Assembly (NCBI GenBank): GCA_023444055.1
Contig: JAEZRV010000014.1
Span: 1 to 28,152, forward strand
DNA length: 28,152 nucleotides
Direction of reading: 5' to 3'
Source: Bacillota bacterium
GTDB taxonomy: Bacteria; Bacillota; Clostridia; Acetivibrionales; DSM-1351
Numbering within the stretch: position 1 is the first letter of the stretch; the number at the start of each line of letters is the position of its first letter. Below, in pieces: positions 1 to 7,086 of the stretch. Position numbers and translations under genes: made by a program. Under the pieces are notes generated by a model, which saw only the letters and a program-made list of their open reading frames with translations, was not told where the DNA came from and ran no database searches.

Positions 1-2
1 CA

Positions 3-83
3 AGTGGTAGGAGGTACGAACTAATCCACAGTATCATAAAACAGCATAGCTCAACCTCAAGAAAAGGTAAAGAAAAGCTATGA
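3..83 (+). CDS. possible 3' end of an upstream gene
   Basis: One frame is open from the window edge to a TGA at 81-83 and would encode a basic, Ser/Lys-rich tail of 26 residues. The other two frames stop by base 24. The downstream genes are Tad/Flp-like, so an ATPase or another secretion gene could lie upstream, but the tail carries no recognisable motif. A hairpin (45-51 with 76-82) overlaps it, so this stretch may instead be untranslated leader. Confidence 0.2.
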   Translation, partial: SGRRYELIHSIIKQHSSTSRKGKEKL

Positions 84-95
84 CTATATAATACG

Positions 96-185
96 AGGAG
101 GTACCGAGCCCATGCCATTTCTGTCAGAGAAATGCACATTTCTTTGATGTTCTTGTGCGAAATGCTGGGCATGGGCATAATTATG
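96..185 (+). promoter_or_regulatory. leader element A, copy 1 (mini-ORF plus covarying hairpin)
   Basis: An AGGAGGT SD at 96-102 is followed after 9 nt by ATG at 112. This opens an 11-codon mini-ORF (MPFLSEKCTFL, stop 145-147). Its ATG lies in the 5' arm of a stem, GCCCATGCC 108-116 with GGCATGGGC 168-176, extended by ATTTC 117-121 with GAAAT 159-163. The 3' arm carries a second ATG (171) in frame with the downstream gene. Three related copies occur at 8174, 10298 and 18206. This copy has about 20 extra bases in the loop, including a nested AGAAAT/ATTTCT hairpin. Confidence 0.7.
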
Positions 186-1229
186 CAAAATGCAACGCAT
201 GATATGATAAATGGATTTGTAAAAGGTAACATAGACAATATAGATATCGAAAGAATTCTAAATAATTTACCCCATCAGATAATATTAAACTTTCTGCAAC
301 TGGAAGCTATCATTTCAAATAATAAAATTTGCCTATCAATGGTTTTAATAGGAACGTTATTGATTTTACTAGGAATGTATATTTCAATATATCAAAAGGT
401 AATTTTAAAAAACAGAAAACGATTAGCGCTAATAAATAGAATTAAATACCTGAAGTATATTGAATTGATTACAAATAGGTTCCCTTTAAAATTGTTGTCA
501 TACAAACTAAATGAGGCTATTTCATATTTCATGCTTGAGGAAATCATACAAAAAAGCATTGTTGCAATATTTACGCTTCTACTACCAATAGCCGGAATTA
601 TATTATATTTAGTATTAAATATAAGTCTAAAACTTTGGTACACAAAAATTATTACCTTATGCTTATGCACTATGTTGCCCTATTACATATTTACACTTGT
701 AGTGGACTACATGAAATACAGGCTGAGATTAAAAATCCCAATACTTATAGATAGCTTTAGAGGTTCGTTTATGATGCATTACAGAATTAAGCCTGCATTA
801 CAGGAATGTGTTCTAAATACTAATAAATCATTAGGGAGAATAATGCGAAGAGTGTCTGATAGTAGCGATTTAAATGAAAGTTTACACCTGATTCGAGATA
901 GAGTTAATGATACATGGTTCAACATATTTGTCTTACTTATTTTAAACTATCGCGAAAACGGAGGGGAGCTGATCGCACAGCTTTACAAGCTCAGCAGAAG
1001 CATTACAAGGTACAACAATATAGAGAAAAAGAAGAATAAGCGGCTGATATGGTACGAAGTCTTTGCAGTTCTTGTAAGTGTTTTTAGCCTTCCTGCAATT
1101 ATTCTAATTAATAAAATGATCTTAGGAATTGATTCGGGAGCATATTACGATGCAACTACAGCATTTACAAAGGTAGTTATTTTTTCTATAACTGCATTAA
1201 TAGTTATACGTGTATTGAGGAGAATGTAG
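183..1229 (+). CDS. TadB-like type II secretion system F-domain membrane protein
   Basis: This is a 348 aa inner-membrane protein with predicted TM segments near residues 50-68, 125-147, 152-173, 290-312 and 325-345. A conserved-looking cytoplasmic stretch reads NYRENGGELIAQLYKLSRSI, followed by a basic region and a TM pair. That matches the T2SF (TadB/GspF-like) pattern in which a GG-x-L helix precedes the last membrane segments. Such proteins form the inner-membrane platform on which the ATPase assembles pilins. The start at 183 is chosen because it aligns with the start used after element A at 18274; in-frame ATGs at 132 and 171 lie inside the element. It is followed by a TadC-like gene and small pilin-like peptides. 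The assignment rests on pattern and context, since overall similarity is weak by eye. Confidence 0.6.
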   Translation: MQNATHDMINGFVKGNIDNIDIERILNNLPHQIILNFLQLEAIISNNKICLSMVLIGTLLILLGMYISIYQKVILKNRKRLALINRIKYLKYIELITNRFPLKLLSYKLNEAISYFMLEEIIQKSIVAIFTLLLPIAGIILYLVLNISLKLWYTKIITLCLCTMLPYYIFTLVVDYMKYRLRLKIPILIDSFRGSFMMHYRIKPALQECVLNTNKSLGRIMRRVSDSSDLNESLHLIRDRVNDTWFNIFVLLILNYRENGGELIAQLYKLSRSITRYNNIEKKKNKRLIWYEVFAVLVSVFSLPAIILINKMILGIDSGAYYDATTAFTKVVIFSITALIVIRVLRRM

Positions 1230-1301
1230 GCATAAGCTATAAAAAGGGGGGACCTCTACTTAGGAATACTACAGCTTATGCTTAAAGATGGAGGTGGAGG
1301 T
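1227..1301 (+). promoter_or_regulatory. hairpin with loop complementary to the downstream SD
   Basis: A 12-bp stem pairs 1227-1238 with 1273-1284 (core GCATAAGCT/AGCTTATGC, one G-U). Its loop contains ACCTCTAC (1252-1259), which can pair with GTGGAGGT (1294-1301), the SD of the next gene (ATG 1311). Loop-to-downstream pairing of this kind would be an H-type pseudoknot hiding the SD. The stem begins at the stop codon of the preceding gene. Its 3' flank resembles the leaders at 17844 and 23705. Confidence 0.4.
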
Positions 1302-1310
1302 TAGCTTGTT

Positions 1311-2453
1311 ATGGTAAAAATTTATATAGTGAGTTTATTTGTTATAGGTCTTTTGATGGTTATTTGCGGTATTATTTATAAATTACCGGGGGTCACAACA
1401 GGTTTTCAAAAGTTGAAGGCTAGAGAGGCTAAAACAATATCTGATGTGCTAGAAAGTATTACGTCTAAAAACATTATCTCAAAAATATTAAATTATCTGG
1501 CAAGAGATAAGGATTTCTTTCTAAACAAGTCTATTACAAGGCTAATCGAGCTCAGTGAGGCCGGATTAAACTTGCAACAACTGTATTTTGTTAAATTTAT
1601 ATGTCTTATATTGTGTGCTATCTTAACGATAGTAATTGGCTATACAAATACAATTAACCAAACTAAGCATATTGTTGCACTTTCAGCAGAGGAAAAGTCT
1701 GCTCTGTATCAAGATGATACATATGAACAATCAAGATACGAACTGTACAAGAAAATATTAGATGGCGTAGGCAAAGATAGTTTGGGAAGTGCAACTAATA
1801 CAGAGAAATACTATTTAGTAGAAGAGGAAATTGCAGAATATTTAAATACCTCTGACGAACAAACAATTCGTAAAAAGACAGAGTGGTTTTTAAAAACTTG
1901 GACAGAAGTACAGAAATTGAGTTCATTCAAATATTATTATTTACTTATTATTTTTACAGCAACGTTCTTACCTGAACTTTTACTAATCTTAAGGTGGCTG
2001 CTAAGAGGGTGTGTTTATAAGAAAGAGATCATTAAGTTAGAGAGCATTTTTGAACTTTTAGCACGAGTAGATGGAGTTAAAACAATAGATATAATTAATG
2101 AGTTAGAAAAGTCATCTAAAATATATTCTAAATATCTAAGTAAGTTTTCTGCCATGTTTAAGTACAATAAGCAAACTGCTTTTGATTTCTTAAAGAGCAA
2201 AAATATAAAAGGTTTGTCAAAGATGGCTAATATTTTGGAAGTATATAGTTTATCTGACAAGGAGCTGGCCATACAGATATTAGAAAGGGAGGCAATGGAG
2301 CGAGATGAACAAATGATTATCACGGCAGAGGAAAGTATTGATTTAATTGATTTAGTGGCATTTTTGAGTATTGCTCCTCTTGTGTATGAACTAACTAGGC
2401 TAATGCTTGATCCTATGCTAGATATAGTTTATAAAGCATTTGAATTTATATAA
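1311..2453 (+). CDS. TadC-like type II secretion F-domain membrane protein
   Basis: The protein has 380 aa and predicted TM segments near residues 4-22, 93-110, 205-227 and 345-365. The long soluble part between TM3 and TM4 contains the motif KLESIFELLARVDGVKTIDI and a charged helix (LAIQILEREAMERDEQM) just before the last TM. This arrangement resembles TadC-type T2SF proteins, which pair with TadB in the inner-membrane platform of Tad/Flp pili. The 90-residue insert between TM2 and TM3 (about 111-204) is acidic and unusual for the family. The start is supported by GGAGG at 1296-1300, 10 nt upstream. It lies 81 bp after the TadB-like gene and is probably cotranscribed. Assignment is by topology and context. 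Confidence 0.55.
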   Translation: MVKIYIVSLFVIGLLMVICGIIYKLPGVTTGFQKLKAREAKTISDVLESITSKNIISKILNYLARDKDFFLNKSITRLIELSEAGLNLQQLYFVKFICLILCAILTIVIGYTNTINQTKHIVALSAEEKSALYQDDTYEQSRYELYKKILDGVGKDSLGSATNTEKYYLVEEEIAEYLNTSDEQTIRKKTEWFLKTWTEVQKLSSFKYYYLLIIFTATFLPELLLILRWLLRGCVYKKEIIKLESIFELLARVDGVKTIDIINELEKSSKIYSKYLSKFSAMFKYNKQTAFDFLKSKNIKGLSKMANILEVYSLSDKELAIQILEREAMERDEQMIITAEESIDLIDLVAFLSIAPLVYELTRLMLDPMLDIVYKAFEFI

Positions 2454-2516
2454 CACTTTTCTAAGTTATAGCTCATGTAACATAAAAATTTGGAAACTTA
2501 AGACGGGGAATTAACA

Positions 2517-2675
2517 ATGAAGCAAATTGTAATTACTATTTTAATGCTATCTATTGCACTAGCCCTTATAATTGGCGTGATTATTCCAATATTCGGGCAT
2601 GGTGCTAATACCGGTAATATTGCTGTTTTAAAAGGGCAGGCTGCTGTCACAAGAATTGGGCAGGTGATAAAGTAG
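2517..2675 (+). CDS. small pilin-like single-TM peptide 1
   Basis: This 52 aa peptide begins MKQIVITILMLSIALALIIG. It has one N-terminal hydrophobic helix (about residues 3-26, ending before Pro24-Ile) and a short polar tail. GGGG at 2504-2507 gives an 8-nt spaced RBS. It is the first of three tandem paralogues sharing a MK-x-I-x-I start, a hydrophobic run and a Pro about 24 residues in. The size and position between TadC-like and TadE/G-like genes suggest pilin subunits or assembly peptides. No classical prepilin peptidase site (Gly then Glu at +5) is visible, so a Flp pilin identity is not established. Confidence 0.6.
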   Translation: MKQIVITILMLSIALALIIGVIIPIFGHGANTGNIAVLKGQAAVTRIGQVIK

Positions 2676-2762
2676 ATGATTTTTTAGCAGAAATAACGAT
2701 GATATTCTGATAGAAAGTTTAATCAAATACTAAAATAATACAAAAACAAAAGGAGAATTAAA

Positions 2763-2930
2763 ATGAAAAAAATTATTATCTCAATAGCGATGTTTGCTAT
2801 AGCAATGGCACTTCTAATTTCAGTAATAATACCTCTTGCAGAACATGGGAAGGAAAATGGTGTTAAGGCTGAAGCGCAGGTTGACACTATAGATACTGAG
2901 ATTAATTCATTAAGCAGTACGGTGAGGTAG
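2763..2930 (+). CDS. small pilin-like single-TM peptide 2
   Basis: This 55 aa peptide begins MKKIIISIAMFAIAMALLIS, followed by VIIPLAEHG and a charged tail (KAEAQVDTIDTEINSL). It is paralogous to the peptides at 2517 and 3026. GGAG at 2752-2755 is 7 nt from the ATG. The tail may form a short amphipathic helix. It is probably membrane-inserted and part of the same operon. Its role is inferred only from tandem copies next to Tad-like genes. Confidence 0.65.
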   Translation: MKKIIISIAMFAIAMALLISVIIPLAEHGKENGVKAEAQVDTIDTEINSLSSTVR

Positions 2931-2980
2931 CTTACAAATGCGAAGTTTGCATTTTGTGTATTTAAAATATTTTCTAGAAA

Positions 2981-3025
2981 GGAGAGCATGATATAAATTT
3001 TTATGATTATTATCATGCAAGGAGA
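2981..3025 (+). promoter_or_regulatory. hairpin leader with mini-ORFs before the third small peptide
   Basis: GGAG at 2981-2984 precedes ATG ATA TAA (2988-2996), a two-codon ORF. Its start lies in the 5' arm of an 8-bp stem, GCATGATA 2986-2993 with TATCATGC 3011-3018. A second mini-ORF (3003-3029, MIIIMQGE) ends in a TGA that overlaps the ATG of the next gene as ATGA. The architecture resembles element A, but the sequence is not clearly homologous. Confidence 0.4.
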
Positions 3026-3178
3026 ATGAAAAACATAATTATCGCTATTATTATGTTTGCACTTTGCGTTGCACTAGTAATTGGTACAGTGCTGCCAGTA
3101 TCAGAACTTATATCTGATACCGGTGGAGAAGTGTATGATACTGTTAAGCAGCTTAACGATAATATAACAGTTAATTAA
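3026..3178 (+). CDS. small pilin-like single-TM peptide 3
   Basis: This 50 aa peptide begins MKNIIIAIIMFALCVALVIG, then TVLPVSEL and an acidic tail (GGEVYDTVKQLND). It belongs to the same family as the two preceding peptides. Its AAGGAG (3019-3024) is only 1 nt from the ATG, far closer than in the sister genes (7-8 nt). Initiation may therefore depend on coupling to the mini-ORF whose TGA overlaps the start. Function is inferred from context. Confidence 0.6.
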   Translation: MKNIIIAIIMFALCVALVIGTVLPVSELISDTGGEVYDTVKQLNDNITVN

Positions 3179-3221
3179 AATACAATTCCCCCCTAGCATA
3201 AAAAGGAGTATACGAGTAAAT

Positions 3222-3665
3222 ATGAACAAAATATATGCATTTATAATAATTATTCCACTAATAGCAGTATTGTTTGTTAAGACAATGGGCTTTTATGAGT
3301 TCGATACAAAGCAGAGATATGTTAAAAATGTCGTAGATAGTGTGGCGCATAAGGTAATGATTACTGGTGTAATGACCGCAAATGATAAAGAAGAATTATT
3401 GGTCAAGCTGCGTAAGCTTAGTAATTTTAAAGATGACGATATTATCCTTGAATGTGGATATTTGGCTTCGGATGGCACTTTGACAGGCCTTAGTTCTTAT
3501 AGCCCAGGAAATGTACTCGAGAGAGGCGAAATATTCAGCATATATGTACAATCAGAAGCTGAAAGTAATTTTTCCAGAATGGAGGGCAGTTCAGATTATG
3601 ATAATAAGCTCTTTTATAAGGCTAAAGCCATTTGCAGAGTTGAAAAAAGTAGAAAGCAGGATTAG
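3222..3665 (+). CDS. TadE-like or minor-pilin-like protein with N-terminal TM
   Basis: This 147 aa protein has an N-terminal hydrophobic helix (residues 4-23) followed by a soluble, probably extracytoplasmic domain. AAAAGGAG at 3200-3207 supports the start, though the spacing of about 14 nt is long. The layout (no cleaved signal obvious, one N-terminal anchor, roughly 120-residue domain) recalls TadE-like or DUF4320-like proteins found in clostridial Tad and conjugation clusters. No catalytic motif is visible. It sits between the small peptides and the next TadG-like gene, which begins 7 nt after its stop, so the two are probably translationally linked. Confidence 0.55.
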   Translation: MNKIYAFIIIIPLIAVLFVKTMGFYEFDTKQRYVKNVVDSVAHKVMITGVMTANDKEELLVKLRKLSNFKDDDIILECGYLASDGTLTGLSSYSPGNVLERGEIFSIYVQSEAESNFSRMEGSSDYDNKLFYKAKAICRVEKSRKQD

Positions 3666-3672
3666 ACGACAT

Positions 3673-4350
3673 ATGTTATGCTTTATACTATATTTTAAAA
3701 GTGAAGCTGGGGGAGGCTTTGGCATAGTTTTTGTAGGAATGGGAGCAATACTTTTAGCTTTTATAGTTCTCATTAATATTGCAGATTACTCAATTTTAAC
3801 TTACAAAAGAAATTCTATTTCAAAATCAATGGATTATGCTATAAATGCGGCAGTGCAGGAAATAAGTATAAATGGAAGTATTCTAGGATTAGCAGATGGA
3901 TTTTCTGAAGCTTCAGGGAATACAAGTATAGGTGGAGTCAAGGTAGATATAGATAGGGCTAACAAAATATTTTTAGCTGTATTTCATGAAAATTGCAAAT
4001 CCATTGATTTTAGTATTGATGACGATTTGTTATTATGTACTACGTATACAATGGAGCAAAAGCTAAAATATGTGATTAAAGCTGGTAATGAAAAGATAAA
4101 TGAAGGGGAGCTTGAAGATCCAGAGCTTTTAGAATCTAGAATTAATCAGATTATAAACCAATATTGGCCAAATTCAGAGGATACAAGTCTGATATTTATA
4201 AACGGAAATGAAAAGACGAACATGATAGAGAAGGGTACATATTTATTTGCATTTATCAAGGATATAAAGATACAGGGGCTTTATTCACAAAGAACTACTA
4301 GCTTATCTGGTTTTGCTGGTGCAAAAATTGAAAGGCAGATAGTAGAGTGA
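3673..4350 (+). CDS. TadE/TadG-like pilus assembly protein
   Basis: The protein has 225 aa. Its N-terminus reads FKSEAGGGFGIVFVGMGAIL and continues as one TM helix (about residues 14-37), then a YKRNSISKSMDYAINAAVQE segment. This is the usual look of TadE/TadG proteins: a basic or polar start, a Gly-rich TM, then a helix rich in Ala where 'DAAALAG' normally sits. The rest is an extracytoplasmic domain of unknown fold. The frame is open back to 3511 inside the preceding gene; 3673 is chosen because it places the TM at the N-terminus and follows the previous stop. No strong RBS is seen, which fits coupling with the gene ending at 3665. It is the last gene of the cluster. Confidence 0.55.
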   Translation: MLCFILYFKSEAGGGFGIVFVGMGAILLAFIVLINIADYSILTYKRNSISKSMDYAINAAVQEISINGSILGLADGFSEASGNTSIGGVKVDIDRANKIFLAVFHENCKSIDFSIDDDLLLCTTYTMEQKLKYVIKAGNEKINEGELEDPELLESRINQIINQYWPNSEDTSLIFINGNEKTNMIEKGTYLFAFIKDIKIQGLYSQRTTSLSGFAGAKIERQIVE

Positions 4351-4385
4351 TATTTTACCAAAGAAAAACACAGTTCAGAGATTTA

Positions 4386-4415
4386 GCATGATTCTCTTTT
4401 TCAAGAGAAACATGC
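4386..4415. terminator. hairpin after the pilus cluster
   Basis: GCATG-A-TTCTCTT (4386-4398) pairs with AAGAGAA-A-CATGC (4403-4415) around a tttc tetraloop, with a single A-A mismatch. It sits 35 bp after the last gene of the cluster and lacks a clear U-tract. It may stabilise the 3' end or act as a weak terminator. Confidence 0.45.
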
Positions 4416-4492
4416 CTTTAAGCTGGCTCAGTCAAAAAATACTAGGGCAAAGTATAAACAAAGTTCTTTGATTTATTAGTATCATCAAGTGC

Positions 4493-4535
4493 AAAACATC
4501 TGACATCGCTGATATCAGCTTATGCCAGATGTTTT
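4493..4535. terminator. bidirectional terminator between convergent genes
   Basis: AAAACATCTG (4493-4502) and CAGATGTTTT (4526-4535) form a perfect 10-bp stem with A-runs and T-runs on both sides. A 12-base palindrome, GCTGATATCAGC, lies inside the loop. Placement between the plus-strand pilus cluster and the minus-strand chemoreceptor suits termination in both directions. Confidence 0.7.
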
Positions 4536-4540
4536 ATATA

Positions 4541-6613
4541 TTACATTTTAAAGACACCTATATTTTCTTCTATGTCTGTTGATAGGGCAGTCAACTCAGA
4601 AGCTGTATTGGAGATAGTTTTGATTGCTTCATTTACAGTTGTAAATACAGCTGATGTTTCCTCTGTGTTTGCTGCATTTTCTTCTGCAATAGCTGAAAGA
4701 CTCTGAATTATATCTAATACTGTTTCCCTTGATCTGTTTAGATCGTCTGCCTTTTTCGAAATATTAAGAACTTCATTAATAGAATTATTCATATAAGCCT
4801 CAACTTCATCAAAAACACTTTTTACCTTACTTACATATTCGCTCTGTTGTTGCATAATTTCTTTTACTTCTTCCATAGTTCTAACAGCCTTATCTGAATC
4901 ATTTATCAATTTGGTAACGATTTGTTCTATTTTTTTTGCAGAACTATTGGACTGTTCTGAAAGCTTTTGAATCTGACTGGCAACAACCGCAAATCCTCTT
5001 CCCTGTTCTCCAGCTCTTGCAGCTTCGATTGATGCATTTAAAGATAATAGATTCGTCTCATTTGCTATTGATGTAATAATTAATGTTGCCTCTCTTATTT
5101 TAACTACAGATTCATTTGTTGAATTTGTCTGCTCGTAGATAATATCAATGGAATCCCTAGTCTTTATATTTACTGTATTAAGTTCGTCCAATGTTTTCAT
5201 AGCTATAGTATTTGTATCATACATTTCCAACGCATTACTGTGTAATTTTTTCGCTTCATCAGAAGTGTCTTTTACCATATCTCCAATAATAGAAATACTT
5301 TCTGAAGCCTTCTGTGTATCTTCTGCTTGATTACTCGCACCTTCAGCTATCTCCTGTACTGATCTTTCAACCTGCGATACTGATTCGACTGCTACCTCGA
5401 AAGTATTAAGAATCTTGTCTGCAGTACTGCTCAAAATGGATGCTTTATCACTTAGCTTTAAAATAGTCCCCTTCATAGTATCGACAAGATTAACTACAGA
5501 ATCCGAAATCAGGCCAATTTCATCCCCTCTGCCAGTATAGATATCTAGGCTGTTATCATTTGATAAATCAAGTGTTCCAATCGTTTTAATAATTCTGCTT
5601 ATATCTTTGATATCTTTTGAAACTCTTTTTACCAATAGTTGTGAGATTACTACAACAGCAATTAGTACTATCAGACAAATAACCATTAGTGTCAAAGAAA
5701 GTGATCTACTATCAGCATATACCTCATCTTCATTATCCTCAATAACGAAAACCCATCCATAAGAAGATAAATTTTTGTAAACTGATACCATATCCTTATT
5801 AGTATTAGTATCTTTATACTCTAGTGTTTCTACATCAATATTTTTGTTATTTTTAATATTATTAATTATATCTAATAAATTACTTTCTTCTACTTTGGTG
5901 CCAATTTTTGCATTATCACTATTGTAAATAAAAGTACCTTTATTTACATCAAGCATCATATATTTGCAATGATCCAAACCATCTAATTTTAACGAATTCA
6001 GAATCAAGTTGAGCTGTTCGGCATAAATTGCTCCGCCAACATATCCTAACGGTTTTTTTTCATCATTATAAATAGGGTAATACATTGAAATAACAAGCTT
6101 TCCTGTTGAAGGTGATGTTATTACACCTGTATTATAAATAGCATCAGAAGCAAAAACAGCATCTTGTAGAATTTTTAAGTTATCGCCCTCACGCAAGGTA
6201 ACTCCAATAGGATTTTTTACCATCGAAGCAATAACAGTAGAACCATAATTCGCTAAATATATATTTTCTATATTATCATACAGTTTAGCTTGCCTTTCTG
6301 TATATGCCTGTGCCGCTTCAAAAGCTGCTGGATCTCCAGGCGCATTTAGAACTGCTTTCAATTCTGAACCTTTGGAATAACTAGATATAAAGTTTTCTGA
6401 ACTTCTTATATACTGTTCAATAATTTTGCTACGAGCTTCTGTAGCTTCTTTCATTCTTGAAATGATATTCTTATTCATAGTTGCATTGAGACTGAAGTTA
6501 GTTACAAGCCATAATATTACAAGTCCTGAAGCAATAGCGAGGGTTACTACCATACTGATTTTAGTTGCCATTCCCTTTTTTTTCATATTTGTTGACGACT
6601 TTAATTTTCTCAT
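4541..6613 (-). CDS. methyl-accepting chemotaxis protein (dCache sensor type)
   Basis: This 690 aa transmembrane chemoreceptor has TM1 at about residues 19-40, a large periplasmic-type dCache sensor (about 41-300), TM2 at about 306-328, a HAMP-like linker (about 329-385) and a cytoplasmic coiled coil. The signalling tip at about 516-545 carries SIANETNLLSLNASIEAARA followed by GEQGRGFAVVA, the hallmark that binds CheA/CheW. The ligand is unknown. The start at 6613 is chosen because GGAGG lies 5 nt upstream of ATG-AGA-AAA. A longer reading from 6664 adds 17 residues but has no close SD; those residues come from a tandem duplication of the start region. The gene is monocistronic, with a sigma-28-type promoter upstream and no chemotaxis genes adjacent. 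Confidence 0.93.
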   Translation of the reverse strand: MRKLKSSTNMKKKGMATKISMVVTLAIASGLVILWLVTNFSLNATMNKNIISRMKEATEARSKIIEQYIRSSENFISSYSKGSELKAVLNAPGDPAAFEAAQAYTERQAKLYDNIENIYLANYGSTVIASMVKNPIGVTLREGDNLKILQDAVFASDAIYNTGVITSPSTGKLVISMYYPIYNDEKKPLGYVGGAIYAEQLNLILNSLKLDGLDHCKYMMLDVNKGTFIYNSDNAKIGTKVEESNLLDIINNIKNNKNIDVETLEYKDTNTNKDMVSVYKNLSSYGWVFVIEDNEDEVYADSRSLSLTLMVICLIVLIAVVVISQLLVKRVSKDIKDISRIIKTIGTLDLSNDNSLDIYTGRGDEIGLISDSVVNLVDTMKGTILKLSDKASILSSTADKILNTFEVAVESVSQVERSVQEIAEGASNQAEDTQKASESISIIGDMVKDTSDEAKKLHSNALEMYDTNTIAMKTLDELNTVNIKTRDSIDIIYEQTNSTNESVVKIREATLIITSIANETNLLSLNASIEAARAGEQGRGFAVVASQIQKLSEQSNSSAKKIEQIVTKLINDSDKAVRTMEEVKEIMQQQSEYVSKVKSVFDEVEAYMNNSINEVLNISKKADDLNRSRETVLDIIQSLSAIAEENAANTEETSAVFTTVNEAIKTISNTASELTALSTDIEENIGVFKM

Positions 6614-6665
6614 ATTATCCTCCATAATATTTGTTGACGACCAAATTTTCTCATTATCATCCATA
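6585..6665. repeat. imperfect tandem duplication across the chemoreceptor start
   Basis: Bases 6585-6626 and 6627-6665 are two adjacent copies (42 and 39 bp). Both begin ATATTTGTTGACGAC and end CCATA, with a shared ATTTTCTCAT core. On the minus strand they encode similar peptides (MRKLKSSTNM and NEKIWSSTNIM). Only the gene-proximal copy has a good SD next to its ATG. Confidence 0.8.
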
Positions 6666-6716
6666 GAAAATTATAGCAATTGTAATTAAATCTTATTTAG
6701 CGCCTCCTTGTTACAT

Positions 6717-6743
6717 TTATCGACATATTTCTACAAGAACTTA
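6717..6743 (-). promoter_or_regulatory. sigma-28 (SigD)-type promoter of the chemoreceptor gene
   Basis: Read on the minus strand, TAAG (6743-6740), 15 nt, then GTCGATAA (6724-6717) matches the flagellar/chemotaxis consensus TAAA-N15-GCCGATAA at 10 of 12 positions with exact spacing. It lies about 100 bp upstream of the chemoreceptor start, a gene class normally under this sigma factor. Confidence 0.75.
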
Positions 6744-6955
6744 GAACTTTTTAGAAGCCAATTACTGTATAATGTCTGTTTATTTTATTTGAAACTCAAT
6801 AATATCTCCAATGTTGTAGTGTGGACACTTACATATTGTGTATAGGAAATCAAAGAAAATATCAAGCGTTTCAAATGTTTGGCGTTTTTTGTTATAAACC
6901 TAATTTGATTTTTATTTGGCAGGAGTAGTGATAATGCAAAATTCAATATGAAATT

Positions 6956-6985
6956 TAATGGTTTTAATACCTAACAAAACCATTA
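6956..6985 (+). other. hairpin in the 419-bp divergent intergenic region
   Basis: TAATGGTTTT (6956-6965) pairs perfectly with AAAACCATTA (6976-6985) over a 10-nt loop. It follows a small ORF with its own SD (AGGAG 6921-6925; ATG 6934 to TGA 6951, MQNSI). No U-tract follows. The rest of 6668-7086 is AT-rich and shows no gene beyond the chemoreceptor promoter. Confidence 0.4.
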
Positions 6986-7086
6986 TAGTGTAAAATAGCA
7001 TTAGTAAATGCATTACAAGCAGCATTATAAAATACAATATTAAAAGCAATATTATACAAATGGAAAAGTCTATAACAGGAGCTATA

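Noticed and set aside
132..182. Longer N-terminus of the TadB-like gene from ATG 132
   Set aside because: These codons lie inside leader element A; the start at 183 matches the gene position after the homologous copy at 18206.
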